IMG/VR virus record: IMGVR_UViG_3300035698_014877 | Location: 1-28,132 of that record | Source: a virus | DNA: 28,132 nucleotides | Strand: one strand, 5' to 3' | Shown: piece by piece, positions 1 to 6,165 of the stretch | How the letters are laid out: each line of letters starts with the position of its first letter | Position numbering within the stretch: position 1 is the first letter of the stretch | Made by a program: the position numbers and the translations under genes | Notes under the pieces: generated by a model | The model's input: the letters and a program-made list of their open reading frames with translations, nothing else | Database searches by the model: none | What the model was told of the DNA's origin: nothing

Positions 1-4
1 AAAA

Positions 5-24
5 ACGCCGGCACTACTCGGCGT
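5..24 (-). terminator. Hairpin with T-run at window edge
   Basis: On the minus strand, arms ACGCCG and CGGCGT (5-10 and 19-24) enclose an 8-base loop and are followed by a run of T. This is a compact intrinsic-terminator shape. It lies only about 10 bases downstream of a TATAAT box, so it could instead be a 5' hairpin on a new transcript. Confidence 0.5.
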
Positions 25-34
25 CACTGCCCCA

Positions 35-40
35 ATTATA
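35..40 (-). promoter_or_regulatory. -10-like box GGTATAATTGGGG
   Basis: TATAAT on the minus strand with GG before it, as at 1646-1651 and 20249-20254. No TTGACA-like -35 is visible. It would drive genes beyond the left edge, so its target cannot be seen. Confidence 0.35.
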
Positions 41-90
41 CCGCATCCCCGGATCGAATACTAGGGGGGCCTGTAGAATTTTGTTTGGTC

Positions 91-276
91 CTACTTCCAC
101 AGAGGACCCGACTTCATGGACTCACCCCACTTTTCCATGCTCTCCACCGACTTTTGCAGCCCTTCCTCCACTTTCTGAATACGCATCTCCATCTTTATGC
201 TGAGTCCAGTCTGGATCACTATCAGCAACAGGATGCCAGACAGTACGGCGTTCCGAAAGAAGTTGCTAGCTTCCAC
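91..276 (-). CDS. Small single-pass membrane protein with coiled-coil tail
   Basis: This 61-residue protein has a hydrophobic segment at about residues 9-27 (VLSGILLLIVIQTGLSI region). A charged heptad-like stretch follows at about 30-55, rich in Glu, Lys, Met and Leu, which suggests a short coiled coil. The start is GTG with a weak GGCGG ribosome site, and I see no better one before the upstream in-frame stop. It follows the 126-residue unknown gene by about 20 bases. The N-terminal anchor plus coiled coil recalls phage lysis accessory proteins, but no endolysin is visible nearby, so this is only a shape resemblance. Confidence 0.6.
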   Translation of the reverse strand: MEASNFFRNAVLSGILLLIVIQTGLSIKMEMRIQKVEEGLQKSVESMEKWGESMKSGPLWK

Positions 277-295
277 CCGCCGTGCATGACCAAAA

Positions 296-676
296 TCACT
301 TTAATTCATCGTTTTCCCTTGCCTGTTTGGCAGCTTTGAGTGTGCTGTAGCAGTATTCTACCTCAACTTTACGCTCGACCCCGTACTCATCGCGACCAGT
401 CAGCTCTACATCGTGTTCCATGATTTTGATCTCTATTACAACAATCCGAAGGATGGGGTTGTCGGTGTTGTTGTGGCATCGTACTACCCACACGTCGCGA
501 TTTATTAGGGCACGCGTAATGAGCACACCATCAGCAAGCTTCGGTAACTCGGTGTTGGTGGCTTGCAGTTGCTCCATTTCGGTGGCAGCGGCTTGAAACT
601 TCTTAGCCGTAACAGGTAAACCCTCCGACTCGGCCAAGCTAGCTTGTGTGTGTAGGAAGGTTGGATAATCATTCAT
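296..676 (-). CDS. Hypothetical protein, 126 aa
   Basis: I do not recognise this family. The N-terminal half looks helical (residues 1-45, many Ala, Glu and Gln). The C-terminal half carries alternating beta-type segments around residues 60-105, ending in a charged helix. The start is ATG with AAAGGGTAAGACG before it, a good ribosome site. It lies about 18 bases after the 40-residue membrane protein and probably belongs to the same transcript. No cysteine cluster or signal peptide is seen. Confidence 0.7.
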   Translation of the reverse strand: MNDYPTFLHTQASLAESEGLPVTAKKFQAAATEMEQLQATNTELPKLADGVLITRALINRDVWVVRCHNNTDNPILRIVVIEIKIMEHDVELTGRDEYGVERKVEVEYCYSTLKAAKQARENDELK

Positions 677-694
677 CGTCTTACCCTTTCGTGA

Positions 695-817
695 TTAGCG
701 TACCAGCGTGACGATAATGATGCAAAACACCATTGCGAACAGCATCCCGGCCAGGAACACGGACAGGAAGGTCGTCAAGTCTTCTGAGTTGCACAGGTCT
801 TGGAACCATTGTGTCAT
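695..817 (-). CDS. 40-residue single-pass membrane protein
   Basis: The reading frame encodes MTQWFQDLCNSEDLTTFLSV and then a strongly hydrophobic segment at residues 18-38 ending in a lone Arg. The ATG overlaps the stop of the upstream coiled-coil gene as ATGA, and AGGT lies just before it, so translational coupling is likely. The amphipathic N-terminus followed by one hydrophobic helix fits a small phage membrane protein. A holin or another membrane effector is possible but unproven. Confidence 0.6.
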   Translation of the reverse strand: MTQWFQDLCNSEDLTTFLSVFLAGMLFAMVFCIIIVTLVR

Positions 818-984
818 CGTTTTACCTGCGACTGGTTATTTTTTCGTTTCTGTTCTTCGTTCAGGTCCTTGATGGTCTGCCTCCAAAAATCCACGTCCGT
901 CTTGAGGTCCTCCACCCGCTTTCTCAAGACGGTATTTTCCCTCCGCAAGTTTTGCACCAAACGCGATTCCGTTTTGTCGTTCAT
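814..984 (-). CDS. 56-residue coiled-coil protein
   Basis: The protein begins MNDKTESRLVQNLRRENTVL and is almost entirely charged and helical, with a leucine-zipper-like spacing over residues 9-45. There is no membrane segment. AGGAAG lies before the ATG. Its stop overlaps the start of the 40-residue membrane protein by 3 bases, so the two are probably co-expressed and may work as a pair. The function is unknown. Confidence 0.6.
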   Translation of the reverse strand: MNDKTESRLVQNLRRENTVLRKRVEDLKTDVDFWRQTIKDLNEEQKRKNNQSQVKR

Positions 985-1006
985 TGCGTTTCTTCCTGTA
1001 AAAATT

Positions 1007-1048
1007 CACCCGACCGGCGATTGAACACGACCGTTGGCCGGTCAGGTG
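1007..1048 (-). terminator. Intrinsic terminator-like hairpin
   Basis: Arms GACCGGC (1012-1018) and GCCGGTC (1037-1043) are extended by CACC/GGTG with one mismatch. On the minus strand the hairpin is followed by AATTTTTAC. A weaker GC hairpin at about 1063-1084 precedes it. The 985-1143 gap holds these hairpins and no gene that I can support. Confidence 0.5.
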
Positions 1049-1143
1049 TCAAAAGGAGGAAGGCCCCCACTCGCAGCGGAGGGCTCCCGGTAACAGGGAC
1101 GCTCAGCACGGCCGCCTGGCTACGTGTGTCACCTGCCTAAGCA

Positions 1144-1338
1144 TTACATTTTGTCCGGGTCTGCTGAGCCATCGATGGCTCGTTCGATGCTCCCGAAATT
1201 GACGGGGACAATCCGACCATCTATCAGCTTGCAGTCTACCCTGTCCGGTCGAATTGCTTCAACCGTGACAACGTGTCCAGCGGTGGCTTCGCAAGTCATC
1301 CGAGTTCCCCGCATAACAACTGGGTCTTGTGGTTTCAT
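1144..1338 (-). CDS. Hypothetical protein, 64 aa
   Basis: This small protein is rich in beta-type residues (HVVTVEAI, VDCKLIDGRIVPVNFGSIE) and suggests a compact beta barrel. I cannot name the family. ATG is preceded by GGGAGAATTAAAG. It follows the gene at 1378-1578, with the type A leader motif between them. Confidence 0.6.
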   Translation of the reverse strand: MKPQDPVVMRGTRMTCEATAGHVVTVEAIRPDRVDCKLIDGRIVPVNFGSIERAIDGSADPDKM

Positions 1339-1347
1339 CTTTAATTC

Positions 1348-1379
1348 TCCCTTTTGTCTGAGCCCCGTAAATGCCCCTC
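1348..1379 (-). promoter_or_regulatory. Type A leader motif
   Basis: A copy of GAGGGGCATTTACGGGGC followed by TCAGACAAAAGGGAGAA ends just upstream of the 64-residue gene. The same leader recurs near 1588, 3091, 3501, 20206 and 27594. No good -10 box is seen here, so this may be a translational or transcript element rather than a promoter. Confidence 0.5.
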
Positions 1380-1578
1380 AATAATTTCCATCATAAGCAT
1401 GAACAATTCCAGGAATCGTCACTGGATGTTCTGATTGCAATCCCAATGTCGCTGGATTGAGATCGTTCTTCTTAAGCCACTCGACAGCCCTGCGTCTTGC
1501 TGCGGGCTTGTTGCCAGCAATCACAACGATGTCTGCCTTCAACCAAACTCCTTTGGCATCGAAAACATAAACTTTCAT
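1378..1578 (-). CDS. Hypothetical protein, 66 aa
   Basis: The protein begins with a beta strand (MKVYVFDAKGVWLKADIVVI), followed by an Ala/Arg-rich helix at about residues 24-38 and a loop-rich C-terminus. I do not recognise it. ATG follows AAAAGGAAACGGGAAA, a strong ribosome site. It is the first gene after the promoter-like module at 1588-1697. Confidence 0.6.
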   Translation of the reverse strand: MKVYVFDAKGVWLKADIVVIAGNKPAARRRAVEWLKKNDLNPATLGLQSEHPVTIPGIVHAYDGNY

Positions 1579-1587
1579 TTTCCCGTT

Positions 1588-1697
1588 TCCTTTTGTCTGA
1601 GCCCCGTAAGTGCCCCTCTACTCGCTTCTAGCTCCCTCCCCCTAGATTATACCCAATCCAGGCCGAAGCCCCCGCACGACCCCTTCTCGGCGATTCT
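1588..1697 (-). promoter_or_regulatory. Type A promoter module
   Basis: On the minus strand a CGAGAAG motif lies 37 bases upstream of a GGGTATAATCTAGGGGG box (TATAAT at 1646-1651). The GAGGGGCACTTACGGGGC leader starts about 28 bases below the box, and a good ribosome site follows. The same parts with the same spacings occur at 20200-20300 and 27588-27695. No TTGACA-like -35 is visible. Confidence 0.6.
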
Positions 1698-1893
1698 AAG
1701 GGGTCTCTCGTATAAAACCCTGGCCGAAGACGGGTGGCTTTCCCACGTTGCTCGTACACCACCTAGCCCGGCTGGCCTGAAATGCCCGCTTCTTCGCCGT
1801 TGCCAACCGATGCTTGGCAATCTCAGCTCCACGTCCCTTGCAGGGGCATTGGCATCCAGCGTCTTCGATCGCAGGGTCTCGTGTAAAACCCAC
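1696..1893 (-). CDS. Possible 65-aa ORF in a GC-rich spacer
   Basis: The frame starts at GTG and encodes a basic peptide with a CQCPC motif at residues 14-18 and an Arg/Lys/Ala-rich helix at about 22-45. Its ribosome site is poor. Near-identical sequences encoding GFTRDP and GFIRETP lie at its two ends (1874-1891 and 1701-1720). The 1579-2048 stretch is otherwise gene-free and contains a 7-bp hairpin (TTGCCAA/TTGGCAA, 1797-1823 region). It may equally be a non-coding element. Confidence 0.25.
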   Translation of the reverse strand: MGFTRDPAIEDAGCQCPCKGRGAEIAKHRLATAKKRAFQASRARWCTSNVGKPPVFGQGFIRETP

Positions 1894-1981
1894 CCCCGAG
1901 CCTCACCGCCGGTCTGGGGTAGTGGGCCAGCGGGGCATCGAGGGGGTGGGCGGGGATGTTTCGTTGATTGCAAAGCTCCGG

Positions 1982-2037
1982 GCCCCTCCCGTCGCTGGCT
2001 GTCTCGTCAGCAGCCTGTGGTTTCTGACGGGAGGGGC
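1982..2037 (-). terminator. 12-bp hairpin downstream of DUF932 gene
   Basis: Perfect arms GCCCCTCCCGTC (1982-1993 on plus) and GACGGGAGGGGC (2026-2037) flank a 32-base loop. It starts 12 bases after the DUF932 stop. No T-run follows, so it may stabilise a 3' end or need a factor. Confidence 0.45.
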
Positions 2038-2048
2038 TGGAGCGTCTC

Positions 2049-3056
2049 CTACATGCTCAGGGCCAGTTGCATCGCCATCACCCCGCGTTGGGCGTTGACA
2101 CCGAACAGGGCCGAGCCGAGTCGGCTGTCCTCTGCCTTGGTGGGGTCCTTCAGCCTGCTAATCCGGTCGTGCTGGAGGAAGCCCGTGTAGGCGTTGAGGG
2201 CGTTCCAGGCGGATGCTCCGGCGATAGGCAAATCCACGACAAACCGCTCCTTGAATTGATTGAACGATTCCTTCGCCCGGTTCCGATTGTTCCGCTCGAT
2301 CTTGTTGGTCGGCGTCTCGGCGATCGGTCCGAAATCACGGACGTAGCATTCGAGGAAGAACTGCTTGATCGACTCCGTGTCTACGTCCCTGGCCGCCATG
2401 GTGTCGATCATCGCCCGGTTGGTTTCCAGGCTGCGACCGTACAGCTTCAAGGCCGCCTTGGCCTCCTCGACTTTGCCCTGCACGTTTCCGATGTGCCGAG
2501 CCGTGTAGCCGTCGATTTGCAAGTTCTGTTTGCTCCCATCATCGGGAACAACCATGTGGAGCGTGTTGCTGCAAACCACCCTGATTATAGTCGGCGTGCA
2601 GCGGAGGGAGGTCTTGCCATCATGGCCGTTGCTCACAAGGATGTATGGCCTGACTTCATCCTTGTCCCTGACGGAGAACGATTCACCCTTGAGCAGGAAC
2701 CAGACCTTGGCTCCGTTGCGGATGCTGCCAGCCGACTCCACCTTGACCGTGTCGTCTTGCTCGGCCAGGGCTTCGCAGAACTCTGCCAGGTCCTTGTTCT
2801 GGATCGGTTCGTAGTGGGGGGAGACGACGCCGAGGATCGTTCGAGTGTCGGTCCGAATGTTGGCGACTTGATCGCAGGGGATAAATACCCCTGGAAATCC
2901 CGCAAACATCGGCCACTGCTCCACCTTCCAGTCCATCTCCGCAATCCGCAGGGCCTCCAGCGGCGTGGGGGCGTCCTCGACGATCGTGCCTAGCCCGTGC
3001 CAGGCTCGTTCCCCGTGCAATACCACTCTGTCGTGCTTTTCGATTTCGTGTGCCAT
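2049..3056 (-). CDS. DUF932 / phage-plasmid-like protein (TIGR03299 type)
   Basis: The 335-residue product matches the DUF932 family by its N-terminus (WHGLGTIVEDAPTPLEAL, residues about 19-36), the central LVSNGHDGKTSLRCTPTIIRVVC region cut across residues 170-190, and overall length. Family members are common in phages and plasmids. Their biochemical role is not established, though they often sit near DNA-metabolism genes. ATG is preceded by GAAGGAAG. It appears monocistronic, with a promoter-like box at 3111-3116 and a strong hairpin right after the stop. Confidence 0.85.
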   Translation of the reverse strand: MAHEIEKHDRVVLHGERAWHGLGTIVEDAPTPLEALRIAEMDWKVEQWPMFAGFPGVFIPCDQVANIRTDTRTILGVVSPHYEPIQNKDLAEFCEALAEQDDTVKVESAGSIRNGAKVWFLLKGESFSVRDKDEVRPYILVSNGHDGKTSLRCTPTIIRVVCSNTLHMVVPDDGSKQNLQIDGYTARHIGNVQGKVEEAKAALKLYGRSLETNRAMIDTMAARDVDTESIKQFFLECYVRDFGPIAETPTNKIERNNRNRAKESFNQFKERFVVDLPIAGASAWNALNAYTGFLQHDRISRLKDPTKAEDSRLGSALFGVNAQRGVMAMQLALSM

Positions 3057-3090
3057 GAGTCTTGCTTCCTTCTCGTAAAAGTTGATGGTT

Positions 3091-3116
3091 GTAAATGCCC
3101 CTCTGACTCAATTATA
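3091..3116 (-). promoter_or_regulatory. TATAAT box with short type A leader
   Basis: TATAAT (3111-3116 on the complement) is followed after 8 bases by AGGGGCATTTAC, upstream of the DUF932 gene. Here the box-to-leader distance is 8 rather than 28 bases. A sister copy at 3501-3527 has the same TGAGTCAGAGGGGCAT. Confidence 0.5.
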
Positions 3117-3125
3117 GCCCTCTTG

Positions 3126-3473
3126 TCAATCGTCTAGTTCCGGCTCGTGATTGCCTGTTACACGGTATAGCTCGAACCCAAAGTCATAGAGAGCATTGGC
3201 AACAGTAGTCGGTGGGAAAAAATGGTGGTTCCATTTCCCACTGAACGCGTTGCAGTTAATTCGCGTCCGGGCCTGTTGTGGATTATCAAAGCGGGCAAAG
3301 ACAGTTCCGACACCGCAGTCATAGTCGGACTCGACAAATAAGGTCAGTAGCCCGAGCGGCGTTGTCAATTCGTAGCGGTCAACTTCACCGTCAAGTAGTA
3401 TCCCCCCGTGCCGCTTGATAATTTGCACGGCTCCAACATGGAAGGCAGCACGGTCTTTTTTGGTTGTTTTCAT
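3126..3473 (-). CDS. Hypothetical protein, 115 aa
   Basis: The product looks like a small alpha/beta domain. It has a helical N-terminus with a basic MKTTKKDR start, beta strands at about residues 34-62, an FDNPQQAR turn, and a C-terminal helix (TTVANALYDFGFELY). The family is not recognised. The start has the shared AAAAGAAACCGAAGCG leader before ATG. It is the last gene of the 4671-3126 operon, before the DUF932 unit. Confidence 0.65.
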   Translation of the reverse strand: MKTTKKDRAAFHVGAVQIIKRHGGILLDGEVDRYELTTPLGLLTLFVESDYDCGVGTVFARFDNPQQARTRINCNAFSGKWNHHFFPPTTVANALYDFGFELYRVTGNHEPELDD

Positions 3474-3500
3474 CGCTTCGGTTTCTTTTGTTTGATAACT

Positions 3501-3527
3501 ATGAATGCCCCTCTGACTCAGTTGTAA
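3501..3527 (-). promoter_or_regulatory. Type A leader copy without a clear -10
   Basis: TGAGTCAGAGGGGCATTCAT repeats the element at 3091-3110 almost exactly. The adjacent TATTACAACTGAG is a poor -10, and it overlaps the 3' end of the 175-residue gene. It lies upstream of the 115-residue gene. Confidence 0.4.
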
Positions 3528-4045
3528 TAGACGGCGACGGCTCCGTTGTCAGGCAGCCCCTCCGGCTCGCAGGCGATGCTGATCGCCATGTCGATTTCCT
3601 GCTGCTCCGAATCCCCTTGCAGGTCGTTCCAGGTGAGAGCTTCCTGAACATCCTTCACGGTCACCTCGAACAACTTCTTGTTCGCTGCATCGTCCCACTG
3701 TTCAGCGTCGTTCGGCAGCCGTCCCGTCCACTCGACGGAGACCGAACATGCTTGCAAGAGGCGGTTGGCAATGTTAATCTCTACCGCGATTTTCCTGGCC
3801 TTTGCCAACGCCCGGCCGAGTGCAGATTGGGGACCGGAATTCTTGGCGTAGCCTTCACCACAATAGATGATCTCAATGCCTCGCAGGGTGGCATTGTGCT
3901 CGTTGATACACTTCAGGGGCTCAACCCCCTCCGGCACCACCTGGACGGCGACGTAGGTGTCTGGCCCTTGAGTAGGCCAGCTTCCCTTGGCTTTCTGGCC
4001 GTGGATTTCGACGATTGCTCTTCGTGCTTTGGTTGCTGTTGTCAT
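3518..4045 (-). CDS. Hypothetical protein, 175 aa
   Basis: I cannot assign a family. It begins with a basic helix, has beta-rich segments at about residues 28-62 (including GIEIIYCGEGYAKNSGPQSA), a long Ala-rich helix at about 74-100 and an acidic C-terminal half. ATG is preceded by AACAAAAGGAACCGAAACG, the shared early-gene leader. The length and the very acidic tail resemble small soluble phage early proteins, but no function can be given. Confidence 0.65.
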   Translation of the reverse strand: MTTATKARRAIVEIHGQKAKGSWPTQGPDTYVAVQVVPEGVEPLKCINEHNATLRGIEIIYCGEGYAKNSGPQSALGRALAKARKIAVEINIANRLLQACSVSVEWTGRLPNDAEQWDDAANKKLFEVTVKDVQEALTWNDLQGDSEQQEIDMAISIACEPEGLPDNGAVAVYYN

Positions 4046-4072
4046 CGTTTCGGTTCCTTTTGTTTAGGGGGA

Positions 4073-4249
4073 TTAGTATTCCCATCCACGAGAATAGTCA
4101 TAGTTCTTCTTTTCGCACCACGCAATTGCTTCTTTTTCGATTCGAGTCCACTTCAAAAGGTGAATGCCATAGAGGGAATCAATCACCCACCATCCACCTT
4201 GCGTGTCACCGTTTCTCGCCTTGCAGATTTTGACCCTTCGACTACTCAC
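4073..4249 (-). CDS. Hypothetical protein, about 58 aa
   Basis: This small product is rich in Trp and Tyr: GGWWVIDSLYG near the middle, AIAWCEKKNYDYSRGWEY at the end. The GTG at 4249 is chosen because GGAGGAG lies 10 bases before it and it overlaps the upstream stop by 8 bases. A TTG nine bases further upstream is too close to that ribosome site. It resembles small nucleic-acid-contact proteins in composition only. Confidence 0.55.
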   Translation of the reverse strand: MSSRRVKICKARNGDTQGGWWVIDSLYGIHLLKWTRIEKEAIAWCEKKNYDYSRGWEY

Positions 4250-4409
4250 GGTTGGCAAGCTCCTCCGACACCAGCGAATGGTGTCGGGATACCCGATTTT
4301 CAGGATCGATGTAGACAGTATTTTTCGAGCATCCCAAGATACTCTGATACGCCTGCAACTCCTCTGTCGTCATCTTCGCAAAACTGCTTTGCTCTTGGGT
4401 AGTGGTCAT
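4242..4409 (-). CDS. Hypothetical protein, 55 aa
   Basis: The frame encodes a product starting MTTTQEQSSFAKMTTEELQA, mostly helical, with one Cys (GCSKN) and a His pair near residue 43. The ATG has the shared GGAAACAGAACG leader before it. Its last codons overlap the start of the 58-residue gene, which indicates translational coupling. The family is unknown. Confidence 0.6.
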   Translation of the reverse strand: MTTTQEQSSFAKMTTEELQAYQSILGCSKNTVYIDPENRVSRHHSLVSEELANRE

Positions 4410-4485
4410 CGTTCTGTTTCCTTTTAAGTTTGGTAGTTGTCGGCCCGCTCCCTTGCCCCCCGTAGGGGGCTCGGGGCCGGGTCGG

Positions 4486-4671
4486 CTAGCCCTGAAGTTG
4501 GTGGATTGTAACGAGCATTTCTCGCTCGTGTTGCAGATTGCTCATCTGCGTGAAGACGCGAGTGTGCTCTGCGGAGCAACGGGCCAGAGCTTCGTAGCGT
4601 GGCCGCAGGCGTCGCAGGCTGTCGTTGATGTCACTGACGCGGCGGCTCGCAGAGTGTTGTGACTTGGTCAT
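4486..4671 (-). CDS. Hypothetical helical protein, 61 aa
   Basis: The ATG at 4671 is chosen because it follows the shared AAAAGGAACCGAAACG leader. An in-frame ATG at 4704, with its own GGGAAAGAACA site, would add MNQTQTKGTET. The body (residues 5-61) is a basic heptad-rich helix with one Cys, consistent with a helical dimer or a DNA-associated peptide. It is the first gene after the type B promoter module at 4718-4872. Confidence 0.6.
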   Translation of the reverse strand: MTKSQHSASRRVSDINDSLRRLRPRYEALARCSAEHTRVFTQMSNLQHEREMLVTIHQLQG

Positions 4672-4717
4672 CGTTTCGGTTCCTTTTGTTTGTGTTTGGT
4701 TCATTGTTCTTTCCCTT

Positions 4718-4872
4718 TCTATATTATATTATAGTCTTTCTCCCCCTGAAGTCTACAACCAAATCCAAATTTTGCAGGAAATAAATCGAGTAGTTGCCCT
4801 AAGTCTTTATCTAGCAAGGACTTACGCCGACAAAATACTTTCAAGAATTCCGAGAAATTCGCCGGATTTCGC
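4718..4872 (-). promoter_or_regulatory. Type B promoter module, copy 1
   Basis: On the minus strand TAGACT (4750-4755) and TATAAT (4728-4733) are 16 bases apart, and a second overlapping TATAAT lies at 4723-4728. About 100 bases upstream are shared with 11168-11322, including CGATTTATTTCC/TC and AAAGTATTTTGTC blocks. It feeds the 4671-3126 small-gene operon. The rest of the 4672-5002 gap holds only the hairpin at 4969-4996. Confidence 0.75.
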
Positions 4873-4968
4873 ACCAACACCAAAAGACAAACGCGGTTCC
4901 AGCAGCAATCAGCCAGGGATTCGGGGTACAGGACTCAATCATTCCCTCTCTTTGCATTAAAATTTTGC

Positions 4969-4996
4969 CCCTAAAATTTTACTCTGAATCTTAGGG
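4969..4996 (-). terminator. Hairpin after primase gene
   Basis: Arms CCCTAA and TTAGGG on the minus strand lie 7 bases beyond the primase stop and are followed by GGCAAAATTTTAAT. The 6-bp stem is short and the loop is long, so it is only a plausible weak terminator separating the replication operon from promoter copy 1. Confidence 0.35.
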
Positions 4997-5002
4997 TTAA
5001 AA

Positions 5003-5878
5003 TCACCCTTCCAAGTAAGTCTTGCGAATCCACTGAATCATCTTTTCTGGTGCATCCCCTGGATCGCCCGAGTCCAAAATGACCTGATACGTCTCCCCCG
5101 AAAACAGGTGCAGGGCCTCACATAATTTCCCTCCTGCCTTCACTGCTTGTTCCTCTGCGTCGAAGCACACGACCCGGATCGGATACTTGGCCAGCAACGC
5201 AACCTGCTCCTGACTGTATGCGATACCGAATGTAGCTACGGCCCCCGGTCCGATCTTCCACGCATCTGCAGGCCCCTCCACGATCACCACAGCGTGCCGA
5301 GCAAAGTCGGCCCCGTAGAGCAGGTGCTTGAGTGGCAGTCCCCCGTCCCTCTCTGGGTTGGCTGACAGGTAGCGAGTTTGATTCTCCCCAATCGCCCGCG
5401 TGGTCCAACTCACGATCTTGCCGTGTAGGTGGATCGGGATGAAGATTCGCCAACCGAGAACCGCGTGGATGCTGATCCCCTCCAAACCCCACCGAGAAGC
5501 CGCTAGGCTGGCGTCTAGGCCCCTCCCCTCTAGGTATCGTCTATGTACAGGGGAGAGGGCCGAACGCCCCGCAGGCAGCCGTACAGGGCGAATTTGGGGG
5601 TGCTCCGCGAACTGCCTCCCCACCTGCATGCGATCGAGTGTTTTCTGGCTCACCGTCTGCCGGGTGAGTCGAGACAGGACCGCCGGCAGATCGTGGTAGC
5701 CGCACCGCCAGCAAACTGAATAGTTGCCTTCGATGTTGATCCCGAGATGATATTTTTTAGAGCCCTCCCCGCACCACGGACAGTCCACTCCGATCCATCC
5801 TTCGCGGACGTGTGGGTGCTCCAGCCCTCGCTTGAAATCTACCTCGTGCTCTTCTAGCAGTTCAATGAGGGAGTTCAT
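5003..5878 (-). CDS. DnaG-type DNA primase (zinc finger plus TOPRIM)
   Basis: This 291-residue protein would make RNA primers for phage DNA replication. A CHC2-type zinc finger is visible as C33/C36 (CPWCGEG) and C56/C59 (CWRCG). A TOPRIM domain lies at about residues 195-275, with the catalytic Glu in VVIVEGPADAWK (E201), an Asp in VVCFDAEE (D240) and DSGDPGDAP (269-277). No helicase domain is attached, so it is shorter than T7-type primase-helicases and DnaG. The ATG overlaps the upstream stop as ATGA. It is the last gene of the helicase-RHH-primase run. Confidence 0.85.
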   Translation of the reverse strand: MNSLIELLEEHEVDFKRGLEHPHVREGWIGVDCPWCGEGSKKYHLGINIEGNYSVCWRCGYHDLPAVLSRLTRQTVSQKTLDRMQVGRQFAEHPQIRPVRLPAGRSALSPVHRRYLEGRGLDASLAASRWGLEGISIHAVLGWRIFIPIHLHGKIVSWTTRAIGENQTRYLSANPERDGGLPLKHLLYGADFARHAVVIVEGPADAWKIGPGAVATFGIAYSQEQVALLAKYPIRVVCFDAEEQAVKAGGKLCEALHLFSGETYQVILDSGDPGDAPEKMIQWIRKTYLEG

Positions 5879-6165
5879 ACCAACGCCCTATGCAAATAGA
5901 GGAATTCCAAAATGTCTTCGTCCGCCTCAACCTTGTCGAGGATCACTTGTGCTGTTAGCTTGAAAAAGACAGCGTCGGCCGGCCGCTCTAACATGCTGCA
6001 CAGGGATGCGATCTCCACGTATCCTCGCACCATCTGCATCCGGTGCCGGTACTGAATCAATCGTAGTCTGGCAGTATAAGGCAGCAGCTTAACTGAATAG
6101 TGTCCTTTTTCAGCGTCGAAAATACCATAACCATAAGACACCGATTTAGGATGAATGTTTTTCAT
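5875..6165 (-). CDS. Hypothetical protein, 96 aa
   Basis: The ATG at 6165 is preferred because AAAAGGAAG lies directly upstream; a longer TTG form is possible. The product has a short beta-rich N-terminus (YGYGIFDAEKGHYSVKLLPY) and then helices with many Leu and Met. The family is unknown. It overlaps the ribbon-helix-helix gene by 20 bases and the primase by 4 (ATGA), so the three are translationally coupled and it may act in replication. Confidence 0.65.
   Translation of the reverse strand: MKNIHPKSVSYGYGIFDAEKGHYSVKLLPYTARLRLIQYRHRMQMVRGYVEIASLCSMLERPADAVFFKLTAQVILDKVEADEDILEFLYLHRALV

Noticed and set aside
1647-1973. 108-residue minus-strand ORF in the GC-rich spacer
   Set aside because: Pro/Arg/Gly-rich translation without a ribosome site; it runs into the promoter module. 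The 65-residue frame is the less poor option.
2067-2993. 308-residue plus-strand ORF
   Set aside because: It lies opposite the DUF932 gene, which has clear family motifs and a ribosome site; the plus frame has none.
3464-4402. 312-residue plus-strand ORF
   Set aside because: It runs antisense across several small minus-strand genes and reads through their leaders; composition is shadow-like.
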